Positions 15,646 to 24,112 of a stretch of 64,000 nucleotides of DNA are shown in pieces. This stretch comes from Tsukamurella sputi (GTDB lineage Bacteria > Actinomycetota > Actinomycetes > Mycobacteriales > Mycobacteriaceae). The position numbers and the translations under genes were made by a program. Under the pieces are notes generated by a model. That model worked only from the letters and a program-made list of their open reading frames with translations. It did not search any database and was not told the origin of the DNA. How positions within the stretch are numbered: the first letter of the stretch is position 1; every line of letters begins with the position of its first letter. Location of the stretch: the NCBI RefSeq assembly GCF_007858445.1, contig NZ_VIGV01000007.1:62001-126000 (forward strand), given 5' to 3'.

Positions 15646-16464
15646 TCAGCGGATCAGAGGATCGGGGACCTCAAGGTCTGGATGCTCGTAGATGGCGGCG
15701 ATCGCGGCAGGATCGTCTGCCGCGCAGACCGCAGCAACGTCGTCGAGGAGGTAGTCGTAGTCCGGTCCGGTCGTTCCCTCGTAGGCCTCGGTCATCCGAC
15801 CCCATTCGTCCCAGGGGAGCATCTCGACCTTGTTCAGGGACGCGAGATCCTTCACCAGGTTTCCGCGGATCTCTGCGGGCCCCCAGTTCTCCGTGCCGAA
15901 CACGCCGAACCGATCTGCGTTGATCTCCCCGCGCCGGAAGGCGATCCACGCTTCGGCCCCCGACAGGAACTGGTCTTGTGCAAGATCTTCGGGATGTTCG
16001 ACCACTTTCTGCCCGAGAATCTCCGGATCGAGACGGATCCACCTACCACCATCGTGGTCGCGGTACTCGACCATCCAGTGGTCGACTGCTCGGTCCTTCA
16101 CGAAGTAGGTCGCGAATCCGCAGCGGACGCGGGATGGCACTCCGCGATGACGCAGCAGGGAACACGCGAGTACCGCGAAATGGCGACACGTGCCGACCAC
16201 GCGCTGGTGCGGTTCCCGCGGCTCTGTGATCGGCCTCGGAGCAAGCTCGTACAGGCGAGCAACCAGGTCGGCAGCCGGCCGGACCTGATTCTCCGCCTGA
16301 CGGTGCTCGGGGAGATCACGCGCGCCCGGATCGGTCGGCTGAATCACCAAACCCTGCACCGGCACGCAGATCGCCACCGGATCGGTGTCGAGCACCCCGA
16401 TCGCCGCTGACTGCACTCCGTCCAGACCAGTCAGCCGCCCCGGGCGGTCATACGCGATCGTCAC
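15646..16464 (-). CDS. Transglutaminase-like domain protein
   Basis: A 272-residue protein with a transglutaminase/protease-like core. The expected catalytic triad can be read as Cys93 (GTCRHFAVL), His129 (DHWMVEY) and Asp146 (RLDPEI), in the usual order and spacing. There is no signal peptide or membrane segment, so it is probably cytosolic. The family covers peptidases and amide-modifying enzymes as well as true transglutaminases, so the substrate is unknown. The start is GTG at 16464 without a strong ribosome site. It is a single gene converging on the carboxylase. The acyl-CoA dehydrogenase gene upstream lies on the same strand but ends in its own terminator. Confidence 0.75.
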   Translation of the reverse strand: MTIAYDRPGRLTGLDGVQSAAIGVLDTDPVAICVPVQGLVIQPTDPGARDLPEHRQAENQVRPAADLVARLYELAPRPITEPREPHQRVVGTCRHFAVLACSLLRHRGVPSRVRCGFATYFVKDRAVDHWMVEYRDHDGGRWIRLDPEILGQKVVEHPEDLAQDQFLSGAEAWIAFRRGEINADRFGVFGTENWGPAEIRGNLVKDLASLNKVEMLPWDEWGRMTEAYEGTTGPDYDYLLDDVAAVCAADDPAAIAAIYEHPDLEVPDPLIR

Positions 16465-16582
16465 ACCGACGAGCGTAACCAGCTCGGTGCCGACAGGTCC
16501 GCCGGACGGCGCTGTCCGGAACGGACAGAATCCGAGAGTCGTGCGGCGGGAGCAGAATCACTAGCTGTCGAATCCAGGAGAT

Positions 16583-16623
16583 GACGAACGGCCGGGTCGC
16601 GCAAGGCGACCCGGCCGTTCGTC
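16583..16623 (-). terminator. Perfect 18-bp hairpin after acyl-CoA dehydrogenase
   Basis: Arms 16583-16600 and 16606-16623 are fully complementary with a 5-base loop. It lies directly downstream of the minus-strand acyl-CoA dehydrogenase that ends at 16633. Confidence 0.85.
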
Positions 16624-16632
16624 GTGGAAGAT

Positions 16633-17778
16633 CTACAGCGCGAGATCGCGCCCGATGATCTCCTTCATGATCTCGGACGAGCCGGCCCAGATGCGGGTGA
16701 CGCGGGCGTCCATCCACGCGCGGGCGGCGCGGTACTCGCGCATGTAGCCGTAGCCGCCGTGCAGCTGCACACAGGAATCGAGCACCTGGTTCTGGATTTC
16801 GGCGGAGATGTACTTGACCTTCGCCGCGTCGACGGCGGTCAGCGTGCCCTCGGCGTGCGCGAGAATCGCCTGGTCGACGTAGGCCTGCACCATCTCGATC
16901 TTGGTCACCAGGTCGGCCAGCAGGAACTTGTTGTGCTGGAACGAGCCGATGGACGCGCCGAAGGCCTTGCGCTCGCGCGCGTACTCGATGGTCTCGGCGA
17001 GGATCTGCTTGGCGTGCGCGACATTGCCCACGGCCGAGCCGATGCGCTCCTGGGGCAGCTTCTCCATCATGTGGTAGAAGCCGCGGTCCACCTCGCCGAT
17101 GAGGGCGCTGGAGGGCACTCGGAGATCGGAGTAGAAGAGCTCCGCGGTGTCCGCCTCGGGCTGGCCCACCTTGTCGAGCTTGCGGCCGCGCTCGAAGCCG
17201 GGCAGCGAGCAGTCGACGGCGAACAGCGAGATGCCCCGCGCCTTGGCGTCGGGGTTGGTCTTCGCCGCGATCACCGCGACGTCGCAGGTGTAGCCGTTGG
17301 TGATGAACGTCTTGGAGCCGTTGAGGATCCAGTCGTCGCCGCTGCGCACAGCGGTCGACTTGATGCCGGCCAGGTCCGAGCCGGCGGCGGGCTCGGTCAT
17401 GCCGATCGCGGCCACCGCATCGCCGGACGCGATGGCGGGCAGCCACTGCTGCTTCGCCTCCTCGGTGCCCAGGCGCACGATGTACGGGGTGGTGATGTCG
17501 AAGTCGATGCCCACCGAGCTGGCGAAGGCCATCGAGACCGCCGCCAGCTCCTCCTGCGCGACGGCGTTGAAGCGGTAGTCGTCCGCCTCGCCGCCGCCGT
17601 ACGACTCGGGGATCTCCAGGCCGAGAACGCCCTGCTCGCCGAGGCCGCGCCAGACGTCGCGGGGGATCAGCTTGTCGTCGATGTACTGCTCGGCGTGCGG
17701 CAGGACCTGCTTCTGCAGGTAGTCGCGGACGGCGGAGCCGAACTGCAGGTGATCCTCGGAGTAGATGGTGCGTTCCAC
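16633..17778 (-). CDS. Acyl-CoA dehydrogenase (FadE family)
   Basis: A 381-residue flavoprotein with the full acyl-CoA dehydrogenase fold, which introduces a trans-2 double bond into an acyl-CoA and passes electrons to ETF. Visible signatures are the FAD/substrate loop IGMTEPAAGSDLAGI, the RVPSSALIGE region, a helical C-terminal domain with the family motif RKAFGASIGSFQ, and the WAGSSEIMKEIIGR tail. The tail lacks the YEGT-type catalytic glutamate; in long-chain and isovaleryl-type enzymes the base lies elsewhere, so this is not a defect. The start is GTG 17778 with AGAGAGGA upstream. It lies 16 bases after bcp on the same strand, so the two probably share a transcript. Chain-length preference is unknown. 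Confidence 0.9.
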   Translation of the reverse strand: MERTIYSEDHLQFGSAVRDYLQKQVLPHAEQYIDDKLIPRDVWRGLGEQGVLGLEIPESYGGGEADDYRFNAVAQEELAAVSMAFASSVGIDFDITTPYIVRLGTEEAKQQWLPAIASGDAVAAIGMTEPAAGSDLAGIKSTAVRSGDDWILNGSKTFITNGYTCDVAVIAAKTNPDAKARGISLFAVDCSLPGFERGRKLDKVGQPEADTAELFYSDLRVPSSALIGEVDRGFYHMMEKLPQERIGSAVGNVAHAKQILAETIEYARERKAFGASIGSFQHNKFLLADLVTKIEMVQAYVDQAILAHAEGTLTAVDAAKVKYISAEIQNQVLDSCVQLHGGYGYMREYRAARAWMDARVTRIWAGSSEIMKEIIGRDLAL

Positions 17779-17794
17779 GTCGGTGGGTTCCTCT

Positions 17795-18268
17795 CTAGAG
17801 CTTCAGGTCGCGGCGCAACTTGGCGACGTGCCCGGTCGCGCGCACGTTGTACTGCGCCACCTCGATGGTGCCGTCCGCAGCGATGACGAACGTCGACCTG
17901 ATGACGCCCGTCACGGTCTTGCCGTACATCATCTTCTCACCGAAGGCGCCGTATTCGGTAAGCACCTGCTTATCAGGGTCCGAGAGGAGCGGAAATGTGA
18001 TCGAATCGCGCTCCTGGAACTTCTTGAGCTTCTCCGGCTTGTCCGGGGAGATGCCCAGGACGGCGAGGCCCGCGTCGCCGAAGTCGGCCAGATTATCGCG
18101 GAAGTCGCAGGCCTGCTTCGTGCAACCGGGCGTCATCGCCGCGGGGTAGAAGTACAGGACGACCCGCTGGCCACGGTAGTCGTCGAGTGAAACGGGCTTG
18201 CCGTCCTGGTCGGGCAAAGTGAAAGAAGGTGCATTAACTCCCGGCTCCAGCCGCGTCGATGTCGTCAT
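17795..18268 (-). CDS. bcp: Thioredoxin-dependent peroxiredoxin (Bcp/PrxQ)
   Basis: A 157-residue peroxiredoxin that reduces hydrogen peroxide and organic hydroperoxides with thioredoxin as donor. The active-site stretch TPGCTKQAC shows peroxidatic Cys49 and resolving Cys54 five residues later, the atypical 2-Cys pattern of Bcp/PrxQ. FTLPDQDGKPVSL and the C-terminal STFVIAADG strand complete the fold. It is first in a two-gene unit with the acyl-CoA dehydrogenase. Its start codon is only 18 bases from that of the divergent coiled-coil gene, so its promoter must overlap that gene or the transcripts are leaderless. In M. tuberculosis bcp (Rv2521) also sits near acpS-fas. Confidence 0.93.
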   Translation of the reverse strand: MTTSTRLEPGVNAPSFTLPDQDGKPVSLDDYRGQRVVLYFYPAAMTPGCTKQACDFRDNLADFGDAGLAVLGISPDKPEKLKKFQERDSITFPLLSDPDKQVLTEYGAFGEKMMYGKTVTGVIRSTFVIAADGTIEVAQYNVRATGHVAKLRRDLKL

Positions 18269-18286
18269 GCCGCTACCGTATCGGTC

Positions 18287-18670
18287 ATGGCACCACAGGA
18301 CGAGGGATCGGGGCCCTCCGGCGCCGCCGGCGGTCGCGGGCGCACCCGTATCCGGAATCTGGCGAGCGCTGCGCTCAACGCGGACATGACGATCGATCAG
18401 GCGACCGCCATGCTCGAGGACATGTCCGTGACCATGGACAACATGAGCGCGACCATGTCCACGTTCGACGAGACCGTGGCCCGGGTGAATCGAAACCTCG
18501 ACGAGTTCGAGAAGCTCACCGCACGGTTCTCGGCCACCCTCGAGAAGACCGACGCGGCGCTGGAGAAGCTCAACTCGCTGTTGGCGGTGCCCGGTGCCGC
18601 GGTGACCGTCGCGGAGCGGGTGCTCGCGGTGCCGAACGAGATGTCCAGGCGGCTCCGCGGCAAGTCCTGA
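18287..18670 (+). CDS. Small coiled-coil protein of unknown function
   Basis: A 127-residue protein without recognised domains. A short basic, glycine-rich head is followed by about 75 residues of heptad-like helix rich in Met, Thr, Asn, Glu and Leu (about 33-100: MTIDQATAMLEDMSVT onward). It ends in a helix with RRLRGKS. No signal peptide or clear membrane helix is seen, though AVPGAAVTVAERVLAV could lie on a membrane. It is divergent from bcp with an 18-base gap and has normal actinobacterial codon use. A role as a scaffold or membrane-associated partner is possible, but no function is claimed. Confidence 0.7.
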   Translation: MAPQDEGSGPSGAAGGRGRTRIRNLASAALNADMTIDQATAMLEDMSVTMDNMSATMSTFDETVARVNRNLDEFEKLTARFSATLEKTDAALEKLNSLLAVPGAAVTVAERVLAVPNEMSRRLRGKS

Positions 18671-18688
18671 CGACGGACCGTCCGGACG

Positions 18689-19555
18689 TCAGATGCGGCG
18701 ATACCCGTTCGACAGTCCTACCAGGAGTTCCGCGACCAGCGGATTCGGTGTCGCATCCGTGCGCAGTACTGCGGAGACGGGCAGGGTGAAGCCCGGTGCG
18801 GGACGACTGGCGATGCCGGGCTGCCGCGGGTCCTCGTACAGCAGGGTCCAGCCGTCGGGGTGGTTGATCAGCTCGAAGGCAACGGGGTGGTCGTCGCGGA
18901 TCTCCGGCCCGAGGAGAACGTTCAGGCCGTCGGCGGTGAAGACCTTGTCGACGAGTCGGTGCAGCAGCACCTGGTGGTGGGGCGGCGGCAGGAGCAGGGG
19001 GTACTGCGCCAGCTCCGCGGTCGTCGGTGCCCTCCCGAGCGCCGCCAGCGGATGTCGGGTGGAGAAGGCGATGAGCGGATTGTCGACCCAGAGCGGTTCG
19101 AGGTAGAGGCCCGGCTCGTCGAGGCGGCCGCGGATCAGCGCAAGGTCGGCTTCGCCCGATCTCACGGCGGCGATGCGCTGGGCGAAGGGCATGATGAGGA
19201 AGTCGATCTCCGCTCCGGGGTGTCGTTCTCGGACGTCGGACGCGGCGGCGAGCGCGGATCGCGCGAAGGACATGTTCGCCGCGAGCCGGATCCGGTCCGG
19301 GCGGGGACGGACGGCGTCGACGGCCTCGTCGCGCAGCCGGAGCAGTTCCCGGGCGCGGGGGAGGAGCGCCTCGCCGGCGTCGGTGAGCCGCACCCGTCGC
19401 CCCGCGCGCTCGAAGAGCTCGGCTCCCAGCTCCTTCTCCAGCGTGGCGATCTGGTGGCTCACCGCCGATTGCGAGACGAAGCACTGCTTCGCCGCGCGCG
19501 AGAAGCCCCCGTGGTCCGCCACCGCGACCAGGTACTCGAGCTGACGGAACTCCAT
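18689..19555 (-). CDS. LysR-family transcriptional regulator
   Basis: A 288-residue LysR regulator. The N-terminal winged helix is clear (MEFRQLEYLVAVADHGGFSR, then SQSAVSHQIATLEKELGAELFER) and is followed by a two-lobed effector domain (about 90-280). The start ATG 19555 faces the divergently transcribed NADH dehydrogenase, and a long inverted repeat lies between them, the usual LysR arrangement. It therefore probably controls the NDH-2 gene and itself. The inducer cannot be inferred. Confidence 0.93.
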   Translation of the reverse strand: MEFRQLEYLVAVADHGGFSRAAKQCFVSQSAVSHQIATLEKELGAELFERAGRRVRLTDAGEALLPRARELLRLRDEAVDAVRPRPDRIRLAANMSFARSALAAASDVRERHPGAEIDFLIMPFAQRIAAVRSGEADLALIRGRLDEPGLYLEPLWVDNPLIAFSTRHPLAALGRAPTTAELAQYPLLLPPPHHQVLLHRLVDKVFTADGLNVLLGPEIRDDHPVAFELINHPDGWTLLYEDPRQPGIASRPAPGFTLPVSAVLRTDATPNPLVAELLVGLSNGYRRI

Positions 19556-19605
19556 TCCACGAGTATATGAACAGAACAGATGGATTGCATCATCAGGAGG
19601 GCGAT

Positions 19606-19647
19606 CTACCAGGTTGAAGCCGGTCTATCCATGCACCAATCTGGTAG
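19606..19647. promoter_or_regulatory. Candidate LysR operator dyad
   Basis: Arms CTACCAGGTTG (19606-19616) and CAATCTGGTAG (19637-19647) are 11 bases with one mismatch and lie 31 bases centre to centre, about three helical turns. They fill the gap between the LysR gene and the NDH-2 start at 19680. Assignment to this regulator is inference from position. Confidence 0.55.
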
Positions 19648-19679
19648 TAGACAACGACGTCTTGAAGGAGGAGAAGATC

Positions 19680-20996
19680 ATGCGCAGCACCCACGTCGTG
19701 GTGATCGGCTCGGGATTCGGCGGCCTCGCCGCCGCGAAGCAGCTCGCGAAGTCGAACATCGAGACCACCCTCATCTCGGCGAACGGCACCCACCTCTTCC
19801 AGCCGCTGCTGTACCAGGTGGCCACCGGCGTCACCGCGGGCGAGCGGATCGCGCCGCCCATCGCGGAGGTCCTCCGCAAGCGCCGCACCGTCGACGTCGT
19901 CACCGGCTACGTTACGGAGGTCGACGCCGAGCGGAAGGTGGTCACGTACGCCACGGACGACGGCATCGAGCAGATCGGCTACACCTACCTGATCGTCGCT
20001 GCGGGCGCCGCGCAGGCCTACTTCGGTCACGACGAGTGGGCCGACCGCACCTTCGCCCTGAAGACCCTTGAGGACGCCGAGAACCTCCGGACGAGGATGC
20101 GCGCCGCCTTCGCGGCCCCCGCTGAGAGCGCTGACCGGACCTTCGTGGTCGTCGGCGCCGGCGCCACCGGCGTCGAGGTGGCCGGCCAGGTGGCCGAGCT
20201 CGCCCGACGCTTCCACGATCGCGCCGAGGTCCGCATCCACCTCGTGGAGGGTGCCGACGACGTGCTGCCCTTCTACGGCGGCACTCTCTCGGGCTACACC
20301 CGCGCCACCCTCGAGGAGGCGGGCGTGCAGGTGCACACCGGCACCTTCGTCACCGCCATCGAGGACGGCGTGGTCACTGTCAGGGACAAGGCCGGAGTCG
20401 AGCGCGAGATCGCCGCGGGCACCGTCGTCTGGTCGGCAGGCGTCAAGGCCACCCCGCTCGCCGGTGTGATCGCCGAGGCAACCGGCTGCGAGACCGACCG
20501 CGCGGGCCGGCTCCTGATCAACCGCGACCTCACCGTCGGCGGCCGTGCGGACGTCTTCGCGCTCGGCGACATGACCGCCCTGAACGGCCTTCCCGGCCAG
20601 AGTCCCGTCGCCATGCAGCAGGGCCGTCACGCCGCCGACGTGATCCGCGGGAAGAAGGGGCCGGGCACGCACTTCCGCTACCTGGACAAGGGCAGCATGG
20701 CGATGATCGACACTCCGCACGCGGTGATCCAGCCGCCGCTCGGCCTGCCGGGCCTCACCGGCATCCTCGCGTGGGCGGGCTGGCTGGCCGTGCACCTGTA
20801 CTACCTGGCCGGCATGGGCAACCGCGTCGCGGTGCTTCGGGACTGGTTGCGTGCCTTCGTCGGCACCGCTCGCCCGGGCTTCGACGGTGCGCCGACGGTC
20901 ACCGTCGTGCCCGTTCCCGCGGACGCGGGGGAGGACCTACCCGGTCTTGGCGTTGCCGGCGCGCCAGACGGACCACGGAATGTTCCAGTCGCCTAG
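19680..20996 (+). CDS. ndh: Type II NADH dehydrogenase (NDH-2), FAD-dependent
   Basis: A 438-residue pyridine-nucleotide-disulfide-type flavoprotein that oxidises NADH and reduces membrane quinone without proton pumping. The first Rossmann loop VIGSGFGGLAAAKQL binds FAD; VVGAGATGVEVAGQ near 160 binds NADH; VFALGDMTALNG closes the FAD site. The C-terminal hydrophobic stretch (about 365-395: LAWAGWLAVHLYYLAGMGNR) is the family's membrane-attachment region. The chosen ATG has AAGGAGGAG about 8 bases upstream. The last 60 bases overlap the 3' end of the convergent L,D-transpeptidase gene. Expression is probably under the divergent LysR protein. Confidence 0.88.
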   Translation: MRSTHVVVIGSGFGGLAAAKQLAKSNIETTLISANGTHLFQPLLYQVATGVTAGERIAPPIAEVLRKRRTVDVVTGYVTEVDAERKVVTYATDDGIEQIGYTYLIVAAGAAQAYFGHDEWADRTFALKTLEDAENLRTRMRAAFAAPAESADRTFVVVGAGATGVEVAGQVAELARRFHDRAEVRIHLVEGADDVLPFYGGTLSGYTRATLEEAGVQVHTGTFVTAIEDGVVTVRDKAGVEREIAAGTVVWSAGVKATPLAGVIAEATGCETDRAGRLLINRDLTVGGRADVFALGDMTALNGLPGQSPVAMQQGRHAADVIRGKKGPGTHFRYLDKGSMAMIDTPHAVIQPPLGLPGLTGILAWAGWLAVHLYYLAGMGNRVAVLRDWLRAFVGTARPGFDGAPTVTVVPVPADAGEDLPGLGVAGAPDGPRNVPVA

Positions 20997-22154
20997 TCCG
21001 TCGGTGCCCTCCAACGTGGGCCCCGCGGTGTCGGTGACCTTGACGATGTCGCCGCGCTTGGTGTTCTGCAGGAACCAGAGGGCGTTCTCGGTGCTCACGT
21101 TGAGGCACCCGTGGCTCACGTTGGTGTAGCCCTGCTGGTTCACCGACCACGGGGCACTGTGCAGGTAGATGCCGCTGTAGGACATCTGCACCGCGTAGTC
21201 GACCAGCGTGCGGTATCCGTTGGGGGAGTTCACCGGGACGCCGTAGGTGGATGAGTCCATGATCATGTTCTCGCGGTGATCGCCGATCAGGTAGACCCCG
21301 TTCGGCGTCTCGTTGCCGGGGCCGCCCATCGAGGTGGGCATCGTCTTGATCAGCTTGCCGTTCTTCGTGACGCGGACGATCTTGTCCTTGTCGGAGACGG
21401 TCGTGATCACCTCGTCGCCCACCGTGAACCGGGTCGAGGCGTCCTTCTGGCCGAAGGTGCCGTTGCCCAGATCGACACCGTAGATCTTCACGTCCACGCT
21501 GACCTTGGTGCCGGGCTTGAAGTAGGACTCGGGGCGCCAGCGGACCTCCGACGGGCTGACCCAGTAGAAGGCGCCCTCGACCGGCGGATCGGTGACGATC
21601 TTGATGGCGCGCTGCGCCGCCGCGCGGTCGGCGATCCGCTCGTCGAACTTCACCCCCACGGTCTGCCCGACGCCGACGGTGGAGTTGTCGGTGGTGGTGA
21701 AGTACGCCTGGGCCAGGTTGTTCGGCGATTGCGTGCTGAAGGTCTCGTTGGCGACGTTCACGCCGCCGATGCCGTTGGCCTCCGCGCGCAGTTTGTAGGT
21801 CTTGTTGTAGCCGAGCGGTTCCGAGTTGCTCCACGAGCGGCCGTCGTCGGCGAGTTTGCCCGAGACCTCCTTGCCGTCCGCGTTCGTGATCACGACCTTG
21901 GTCAGCGTGCCTCCGGCGGCTGTGACCTTGACGGGGACACCCGGCTGTACGTCGACATCACCGCTGCGAACGCTGGAGGTGATCTGCGGGCGCAGTAGGT
22001 CGAAGAAGGGGGTGGAGTCCGTGATCTTCTGGCTCGCGTCGGGCAGGGCCACGTTGCCGGGCGACGACGTGCAGCCGGCGACCAGCGCCGCGGAGAGCGT
22101 CGTGACCGACACCGCCGTGAGGATGCGTCGGATCACGGCGGGACGGTTGCGCAT
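20937..22154 (-). CDS. L,D-transpeptidase lipoprotein (LdtMt2-like)
   Basis: A 405-residue exported enzyme that forms 3-3 cross-links in peptidoglycan, the reaction that resists most beta-lactams but not carbapenems. The signal peptide ends in a lipobox (LVAGC, Cys28), so it is probably lipid-anchored. Two immunoglobulin-like domains (about 50-250) precede the YkuD catalytic domain, with His348 and Cys350 in SHGCLNVS. The C-terminal tail GDWNIPWSVW matches the LdtMt2 subfamily, and the length matches LdtMt2 (Rv2518c, 408 residues). The start ATG has GGAGC upstream. Its 3' end overlaps the NADH dehydrogenase gene antisense by 60 bases. Confidence 0.94.
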   Translation of the reverse strand: MRNRPAVIRRILTAVSVTTLSAALVAGCTSSPGNVALPDASQKITDSTPFFDLLRPQITSSVRSGDVDVQPGVPVKVTAAGGTLTKVVITNADGKEVSGKLADDGRSWSNSEPLGYNKTYKLRAEANGIGGVNVANETFSTQSPNNLAQAYFTTTDNSTVGVGQTVGVKFDERIADRAAAQRAIKIVTDPPVEGAFYWVSPSEVRWRPESYFKPGTKVSVDVKIYGVDLGNGTFGQKDASTRFTVGDEVITTVSDKDKIVRVTKNGKLIKTMPTSMGGPGNETPNGVYLIGDHRENMIMDSSTYGVPVNSPNGYRTLVDYAVQMSYSGIYLHSAPWSVNQQGYTNVSHGCLNVSTENALWFLQNTKRGDIVKVTDTAGPTLEGTDGLGDWNIPWSVWRAGNAKTG

Positions 22155-22256
22155 GGCTCAGCTCCATCAAGCATCGAACGGATGTCGGCCGACCGGCGAC
22201 CGATTGCTCCCGATTCTACCGGGCGTGTCCCAGGTCGAGCCGGTACGGTGCGGGGT

Positions 22257-22502
22257 GTGAGTGACGACGGTGACGGGCCGCGGCCCGAGGCGCGGGACGG
22301 CGATGGTCGTGCCCCCGGACCGTGGAGCGACAAGGGCTACAACAAGCTCGCCCTGGGGCTCGGAATCGGTGTCGTCCTCGGCGCGAGTATCGGCACCGGC
22401 TTGGGGAATTCGGCGCTGGGAATCGGCATCGGACTGGCCCTGGGGATCGCCTTCGCGATGGCCCTCGGCTACGGGGCCGGTAAGGACGACGACGCCGACT
22501 GA
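22257..22502 (+). CDS. Small glycine-rich membrane protein
   Basis: An 81-residue protein with an acidic N-terminal half (VSDDGDGPRPEARDGDG), two closely spaced glycine-rich membrane helices (KLALGLGIGVVLGASIGTG and ALGIGIGLALGIAFAMALG) and an acidic tail. It resembles small glycine-zipper membrane proteins of unknown function. GTG 22257 is chosen because the residues before it look non-coding; an earlier start at 22182 would give 106 residues. It is divergent from the L,D-transpeptidase gene. No function is assigned. Confidence 0.65.
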   Translation: MSDDGDGPRPEARDGDGRAPGPWSDKGYNKLALGLGIGVVLGASIGTGLGNSALGIGIGLALGIAFAMALGYGAGKDDDAD

Positions 22503-22533
22503 CTCGCCGGCCCCGTCGTCCCGACCTGGGTGA

Positions 22534-22586
22534 GAGCCTGGGGAGAACGCTGCGGGCGACAGGTGAGGTGGTTGCTCCCCAGGCTC
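22534..22586. other. Long-loop inverted repeat in intergenic region
   Basis: GAGCCTGGGGAG (22534-22545) and CTCCCCAGGCTC (22575-22586) are perfect complements around a 29-base loop, 32 bases after the small membrane protein. It could be a terminator or a structured small RNA. A locally A+T-rich stretch with an imperfect CTAA/TTAG dyad follows at 22595-22620. No gene is seen between 22503 and the tRNA terminator. Confidence 0.4.
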
Positions 22587-22665
22587 GTTCGCCAGACTAA
22601 CTTAGCGTCACTAAAATTAGAAGGTTCAAGTCCGGTGATCGCGGGCACTTGCGTGGCTCAAACGG

Positions 22666-22701
22666 AAGAAGACCCGCCACCGTGAGGTGGCGGGTCTTCT
22701 T
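22666..22701 (-). terminator. Terminator of tRNA-Lys
   Basis: Sixteen-base perfect arms (22666-22681 and 22686-22701) around a 4-base loop, immediately downstream of the minus-strand tRNA-Lys. Confidence 0.85.
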
Positions 22702-22706
22702 TGGAG

Positions 22707-22779
<73 letters not shown>

Positions 22780-22872
22780 GTGCTCGCTCGCTGCGTGCTG
22801 GAATACATTAGCAAGAGGTGGAGCGAAACGTGAAATCGGCTGGTCAGGGTTGGTTTCTGAGCTATCGGTGGC

Positions 22873-24042
22873 TCACTGGAAGGCGCTCTGCCCAGTCAGC
22901 TTCTGGCCCAGGATGAGGGTGTGCATCTCCACGGTGCCCTCGTAGGTCAGCACGCTCTCCAGGTTGTTCGCGTGCCGGATCACGGGGTACTCGAGCGAGA
23001 TGCCGTTCGCGCCGAGGATCGTGCGGGCGGTGCGGCAGATGTCGATCGCCTCGCGGACGTTGTTCAGCTTGCCGAGGGAGACCTGTTCGGGGCGAAGGGC
23101 TCCGGCGTCCTTGAGGCGTCCCAGGTGGACGGCCAACAGCACGCCCTTCGTGTACTCGAGGGTCATGTCGGCGAGCTTCTGCTGGGTCAGCTGGAAGCCG
23201 CCGATCGGCCGTCCGAACTGCTCGCGCTCCACGGAGTACCGCTGCGCGCACTCCAGGGCGGTCCGCGCGGCGCCCATCGCGCCCCAGACGATGCCGTACC
23301 GGGCCTCGCTGAGGCAGGAGAGCGGCCCGCGCAGGCCGCGGACCTCGGGGAAGGCGGCGGAGTCGGGGACGCGCACACCGTCGAGCACGAGCTCGGCGGT
23401 GACCGATGCGCGCAAGGACATCTTGTGCTTGATCGTGTTCGCGCGGAATCCCGCGGTCTCGGTCGGGACGGCGAAGCCGCGCACGCCGTCATCGGTCTGC
23501 GCCCAGATCACGGCCACGTCGGCGAGGGAGCCGTTGGTGATCCACATCTTCCGGCCGTCGATGATCCAATCGTCGCCGTCGCGGCGCGCCCGGGTCCGCA
23601 TGTTCGCCGGGTCGGAGCCGTGATCGGGCTCGGTGAGCCCGAAGCAGCCGATCAGCTCGCCGGCCGCCATGCCGGGTAACCACCGCTGCTTCTCCTCCTC
23701 GCTCGCCCATTTCCAGATCGCGAACATGGCGAGCGAGCCCTCGACGGAGACCATCGAGCGCAGGCCTGAATCGCAGGCCTCGAGTTCGAGGCAGGCCACG
23801 CCGTACTCGGTGGCGGTGGTTCCGGCGCACCCGTAGCCGTCGAGGTGCATGCCGAGCAGGCCCAGCGCGCCGAGCTTGCGCATCAGTCCGCGGGGATCGT
23901 CGATCTCTCCACGCTCGAACCAGTCGGCGACGTGCGGCTCGACCTCGCGGGTGGTCAACGCGCGCACCGAATCCGCGATGGCGCGCTCTTGGTCCGAGAA
24001 CAGGCCGGTCAGGCCCGCCAACTCGTCGGGGTGTGTGGTCAT
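22873..24042 (-). CDS. gcdH: Glutaryl-CoA dehydrogenase family protein
   Basis: A 389-residue acyl-CoA dehydrogenase of the glutaryl-CoA branch, which oxidatively decarboxylates glutaryl-CoA to crotonyl-CoA in lysine, tryptophan and benzoate catabolism. Family marks are GCFGLTEPDHGSDPANM (FAD and substrate loop), KMWITNGSLADVAVIWAQ, AARYGIVWG-like helix text (EARYGIVWGAMGA) and the C-terminal YEGTVEMHTLILGQ with catalytic Glu368. The ATG at 24042 is preceded by GAGGAGG, which decides it over an upstream in-frame start. It is a single gene with tRNA-Lys downstream. The substrate is inferred from family resemblance. Confidence 0.88.
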   Translation of the reverse strand: MTTHPDELAGLTGLFSDQERAIADSVRALTTREVEPHVADWFERGEIDDPRGLMRKLGALGLLGMHLDGYGCAGTTATEYGVACLELEACDSGLRSMVSVEGSLAMFAIWKWASEEEKQRWLPGMAAGELIGCFGLTEPDHGSDPANMRTRARRDGDDWIIDGRKMWITNGSLADVAVIWAQTDDGVRGFAVPTETAGFRANTIKHKMSLRASVTAELVLDGVRVPDSAAFPEVRGLRGPLSCLSEARYGIVWGAMGAARTALECAQRYSVEREQFGRPIGGFQLTQQKLADMTLEYTKGVLLAVHLGRLKDAGALRPEQVSLGKLNNVREAIDICRTARTILGANGISLEYPVIRHANNLESVLTYEGTVEMHTLILGQKLTGQSAFQ

Positions 24043-24112
24043 GGTCCCTCCTCGGCGCCACCCTAGCCGGATGTGCTGGCCCGAAGGCGGAAAGTCGTGC
24101 TTAGCTGGGCGC

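Noticed and set aside
22618-22640. GGTTCAAGTCC, resembling a tRNA T-loop
   Set aside because: The flanking bases do not form a T-stem and no acceptor partner exists.
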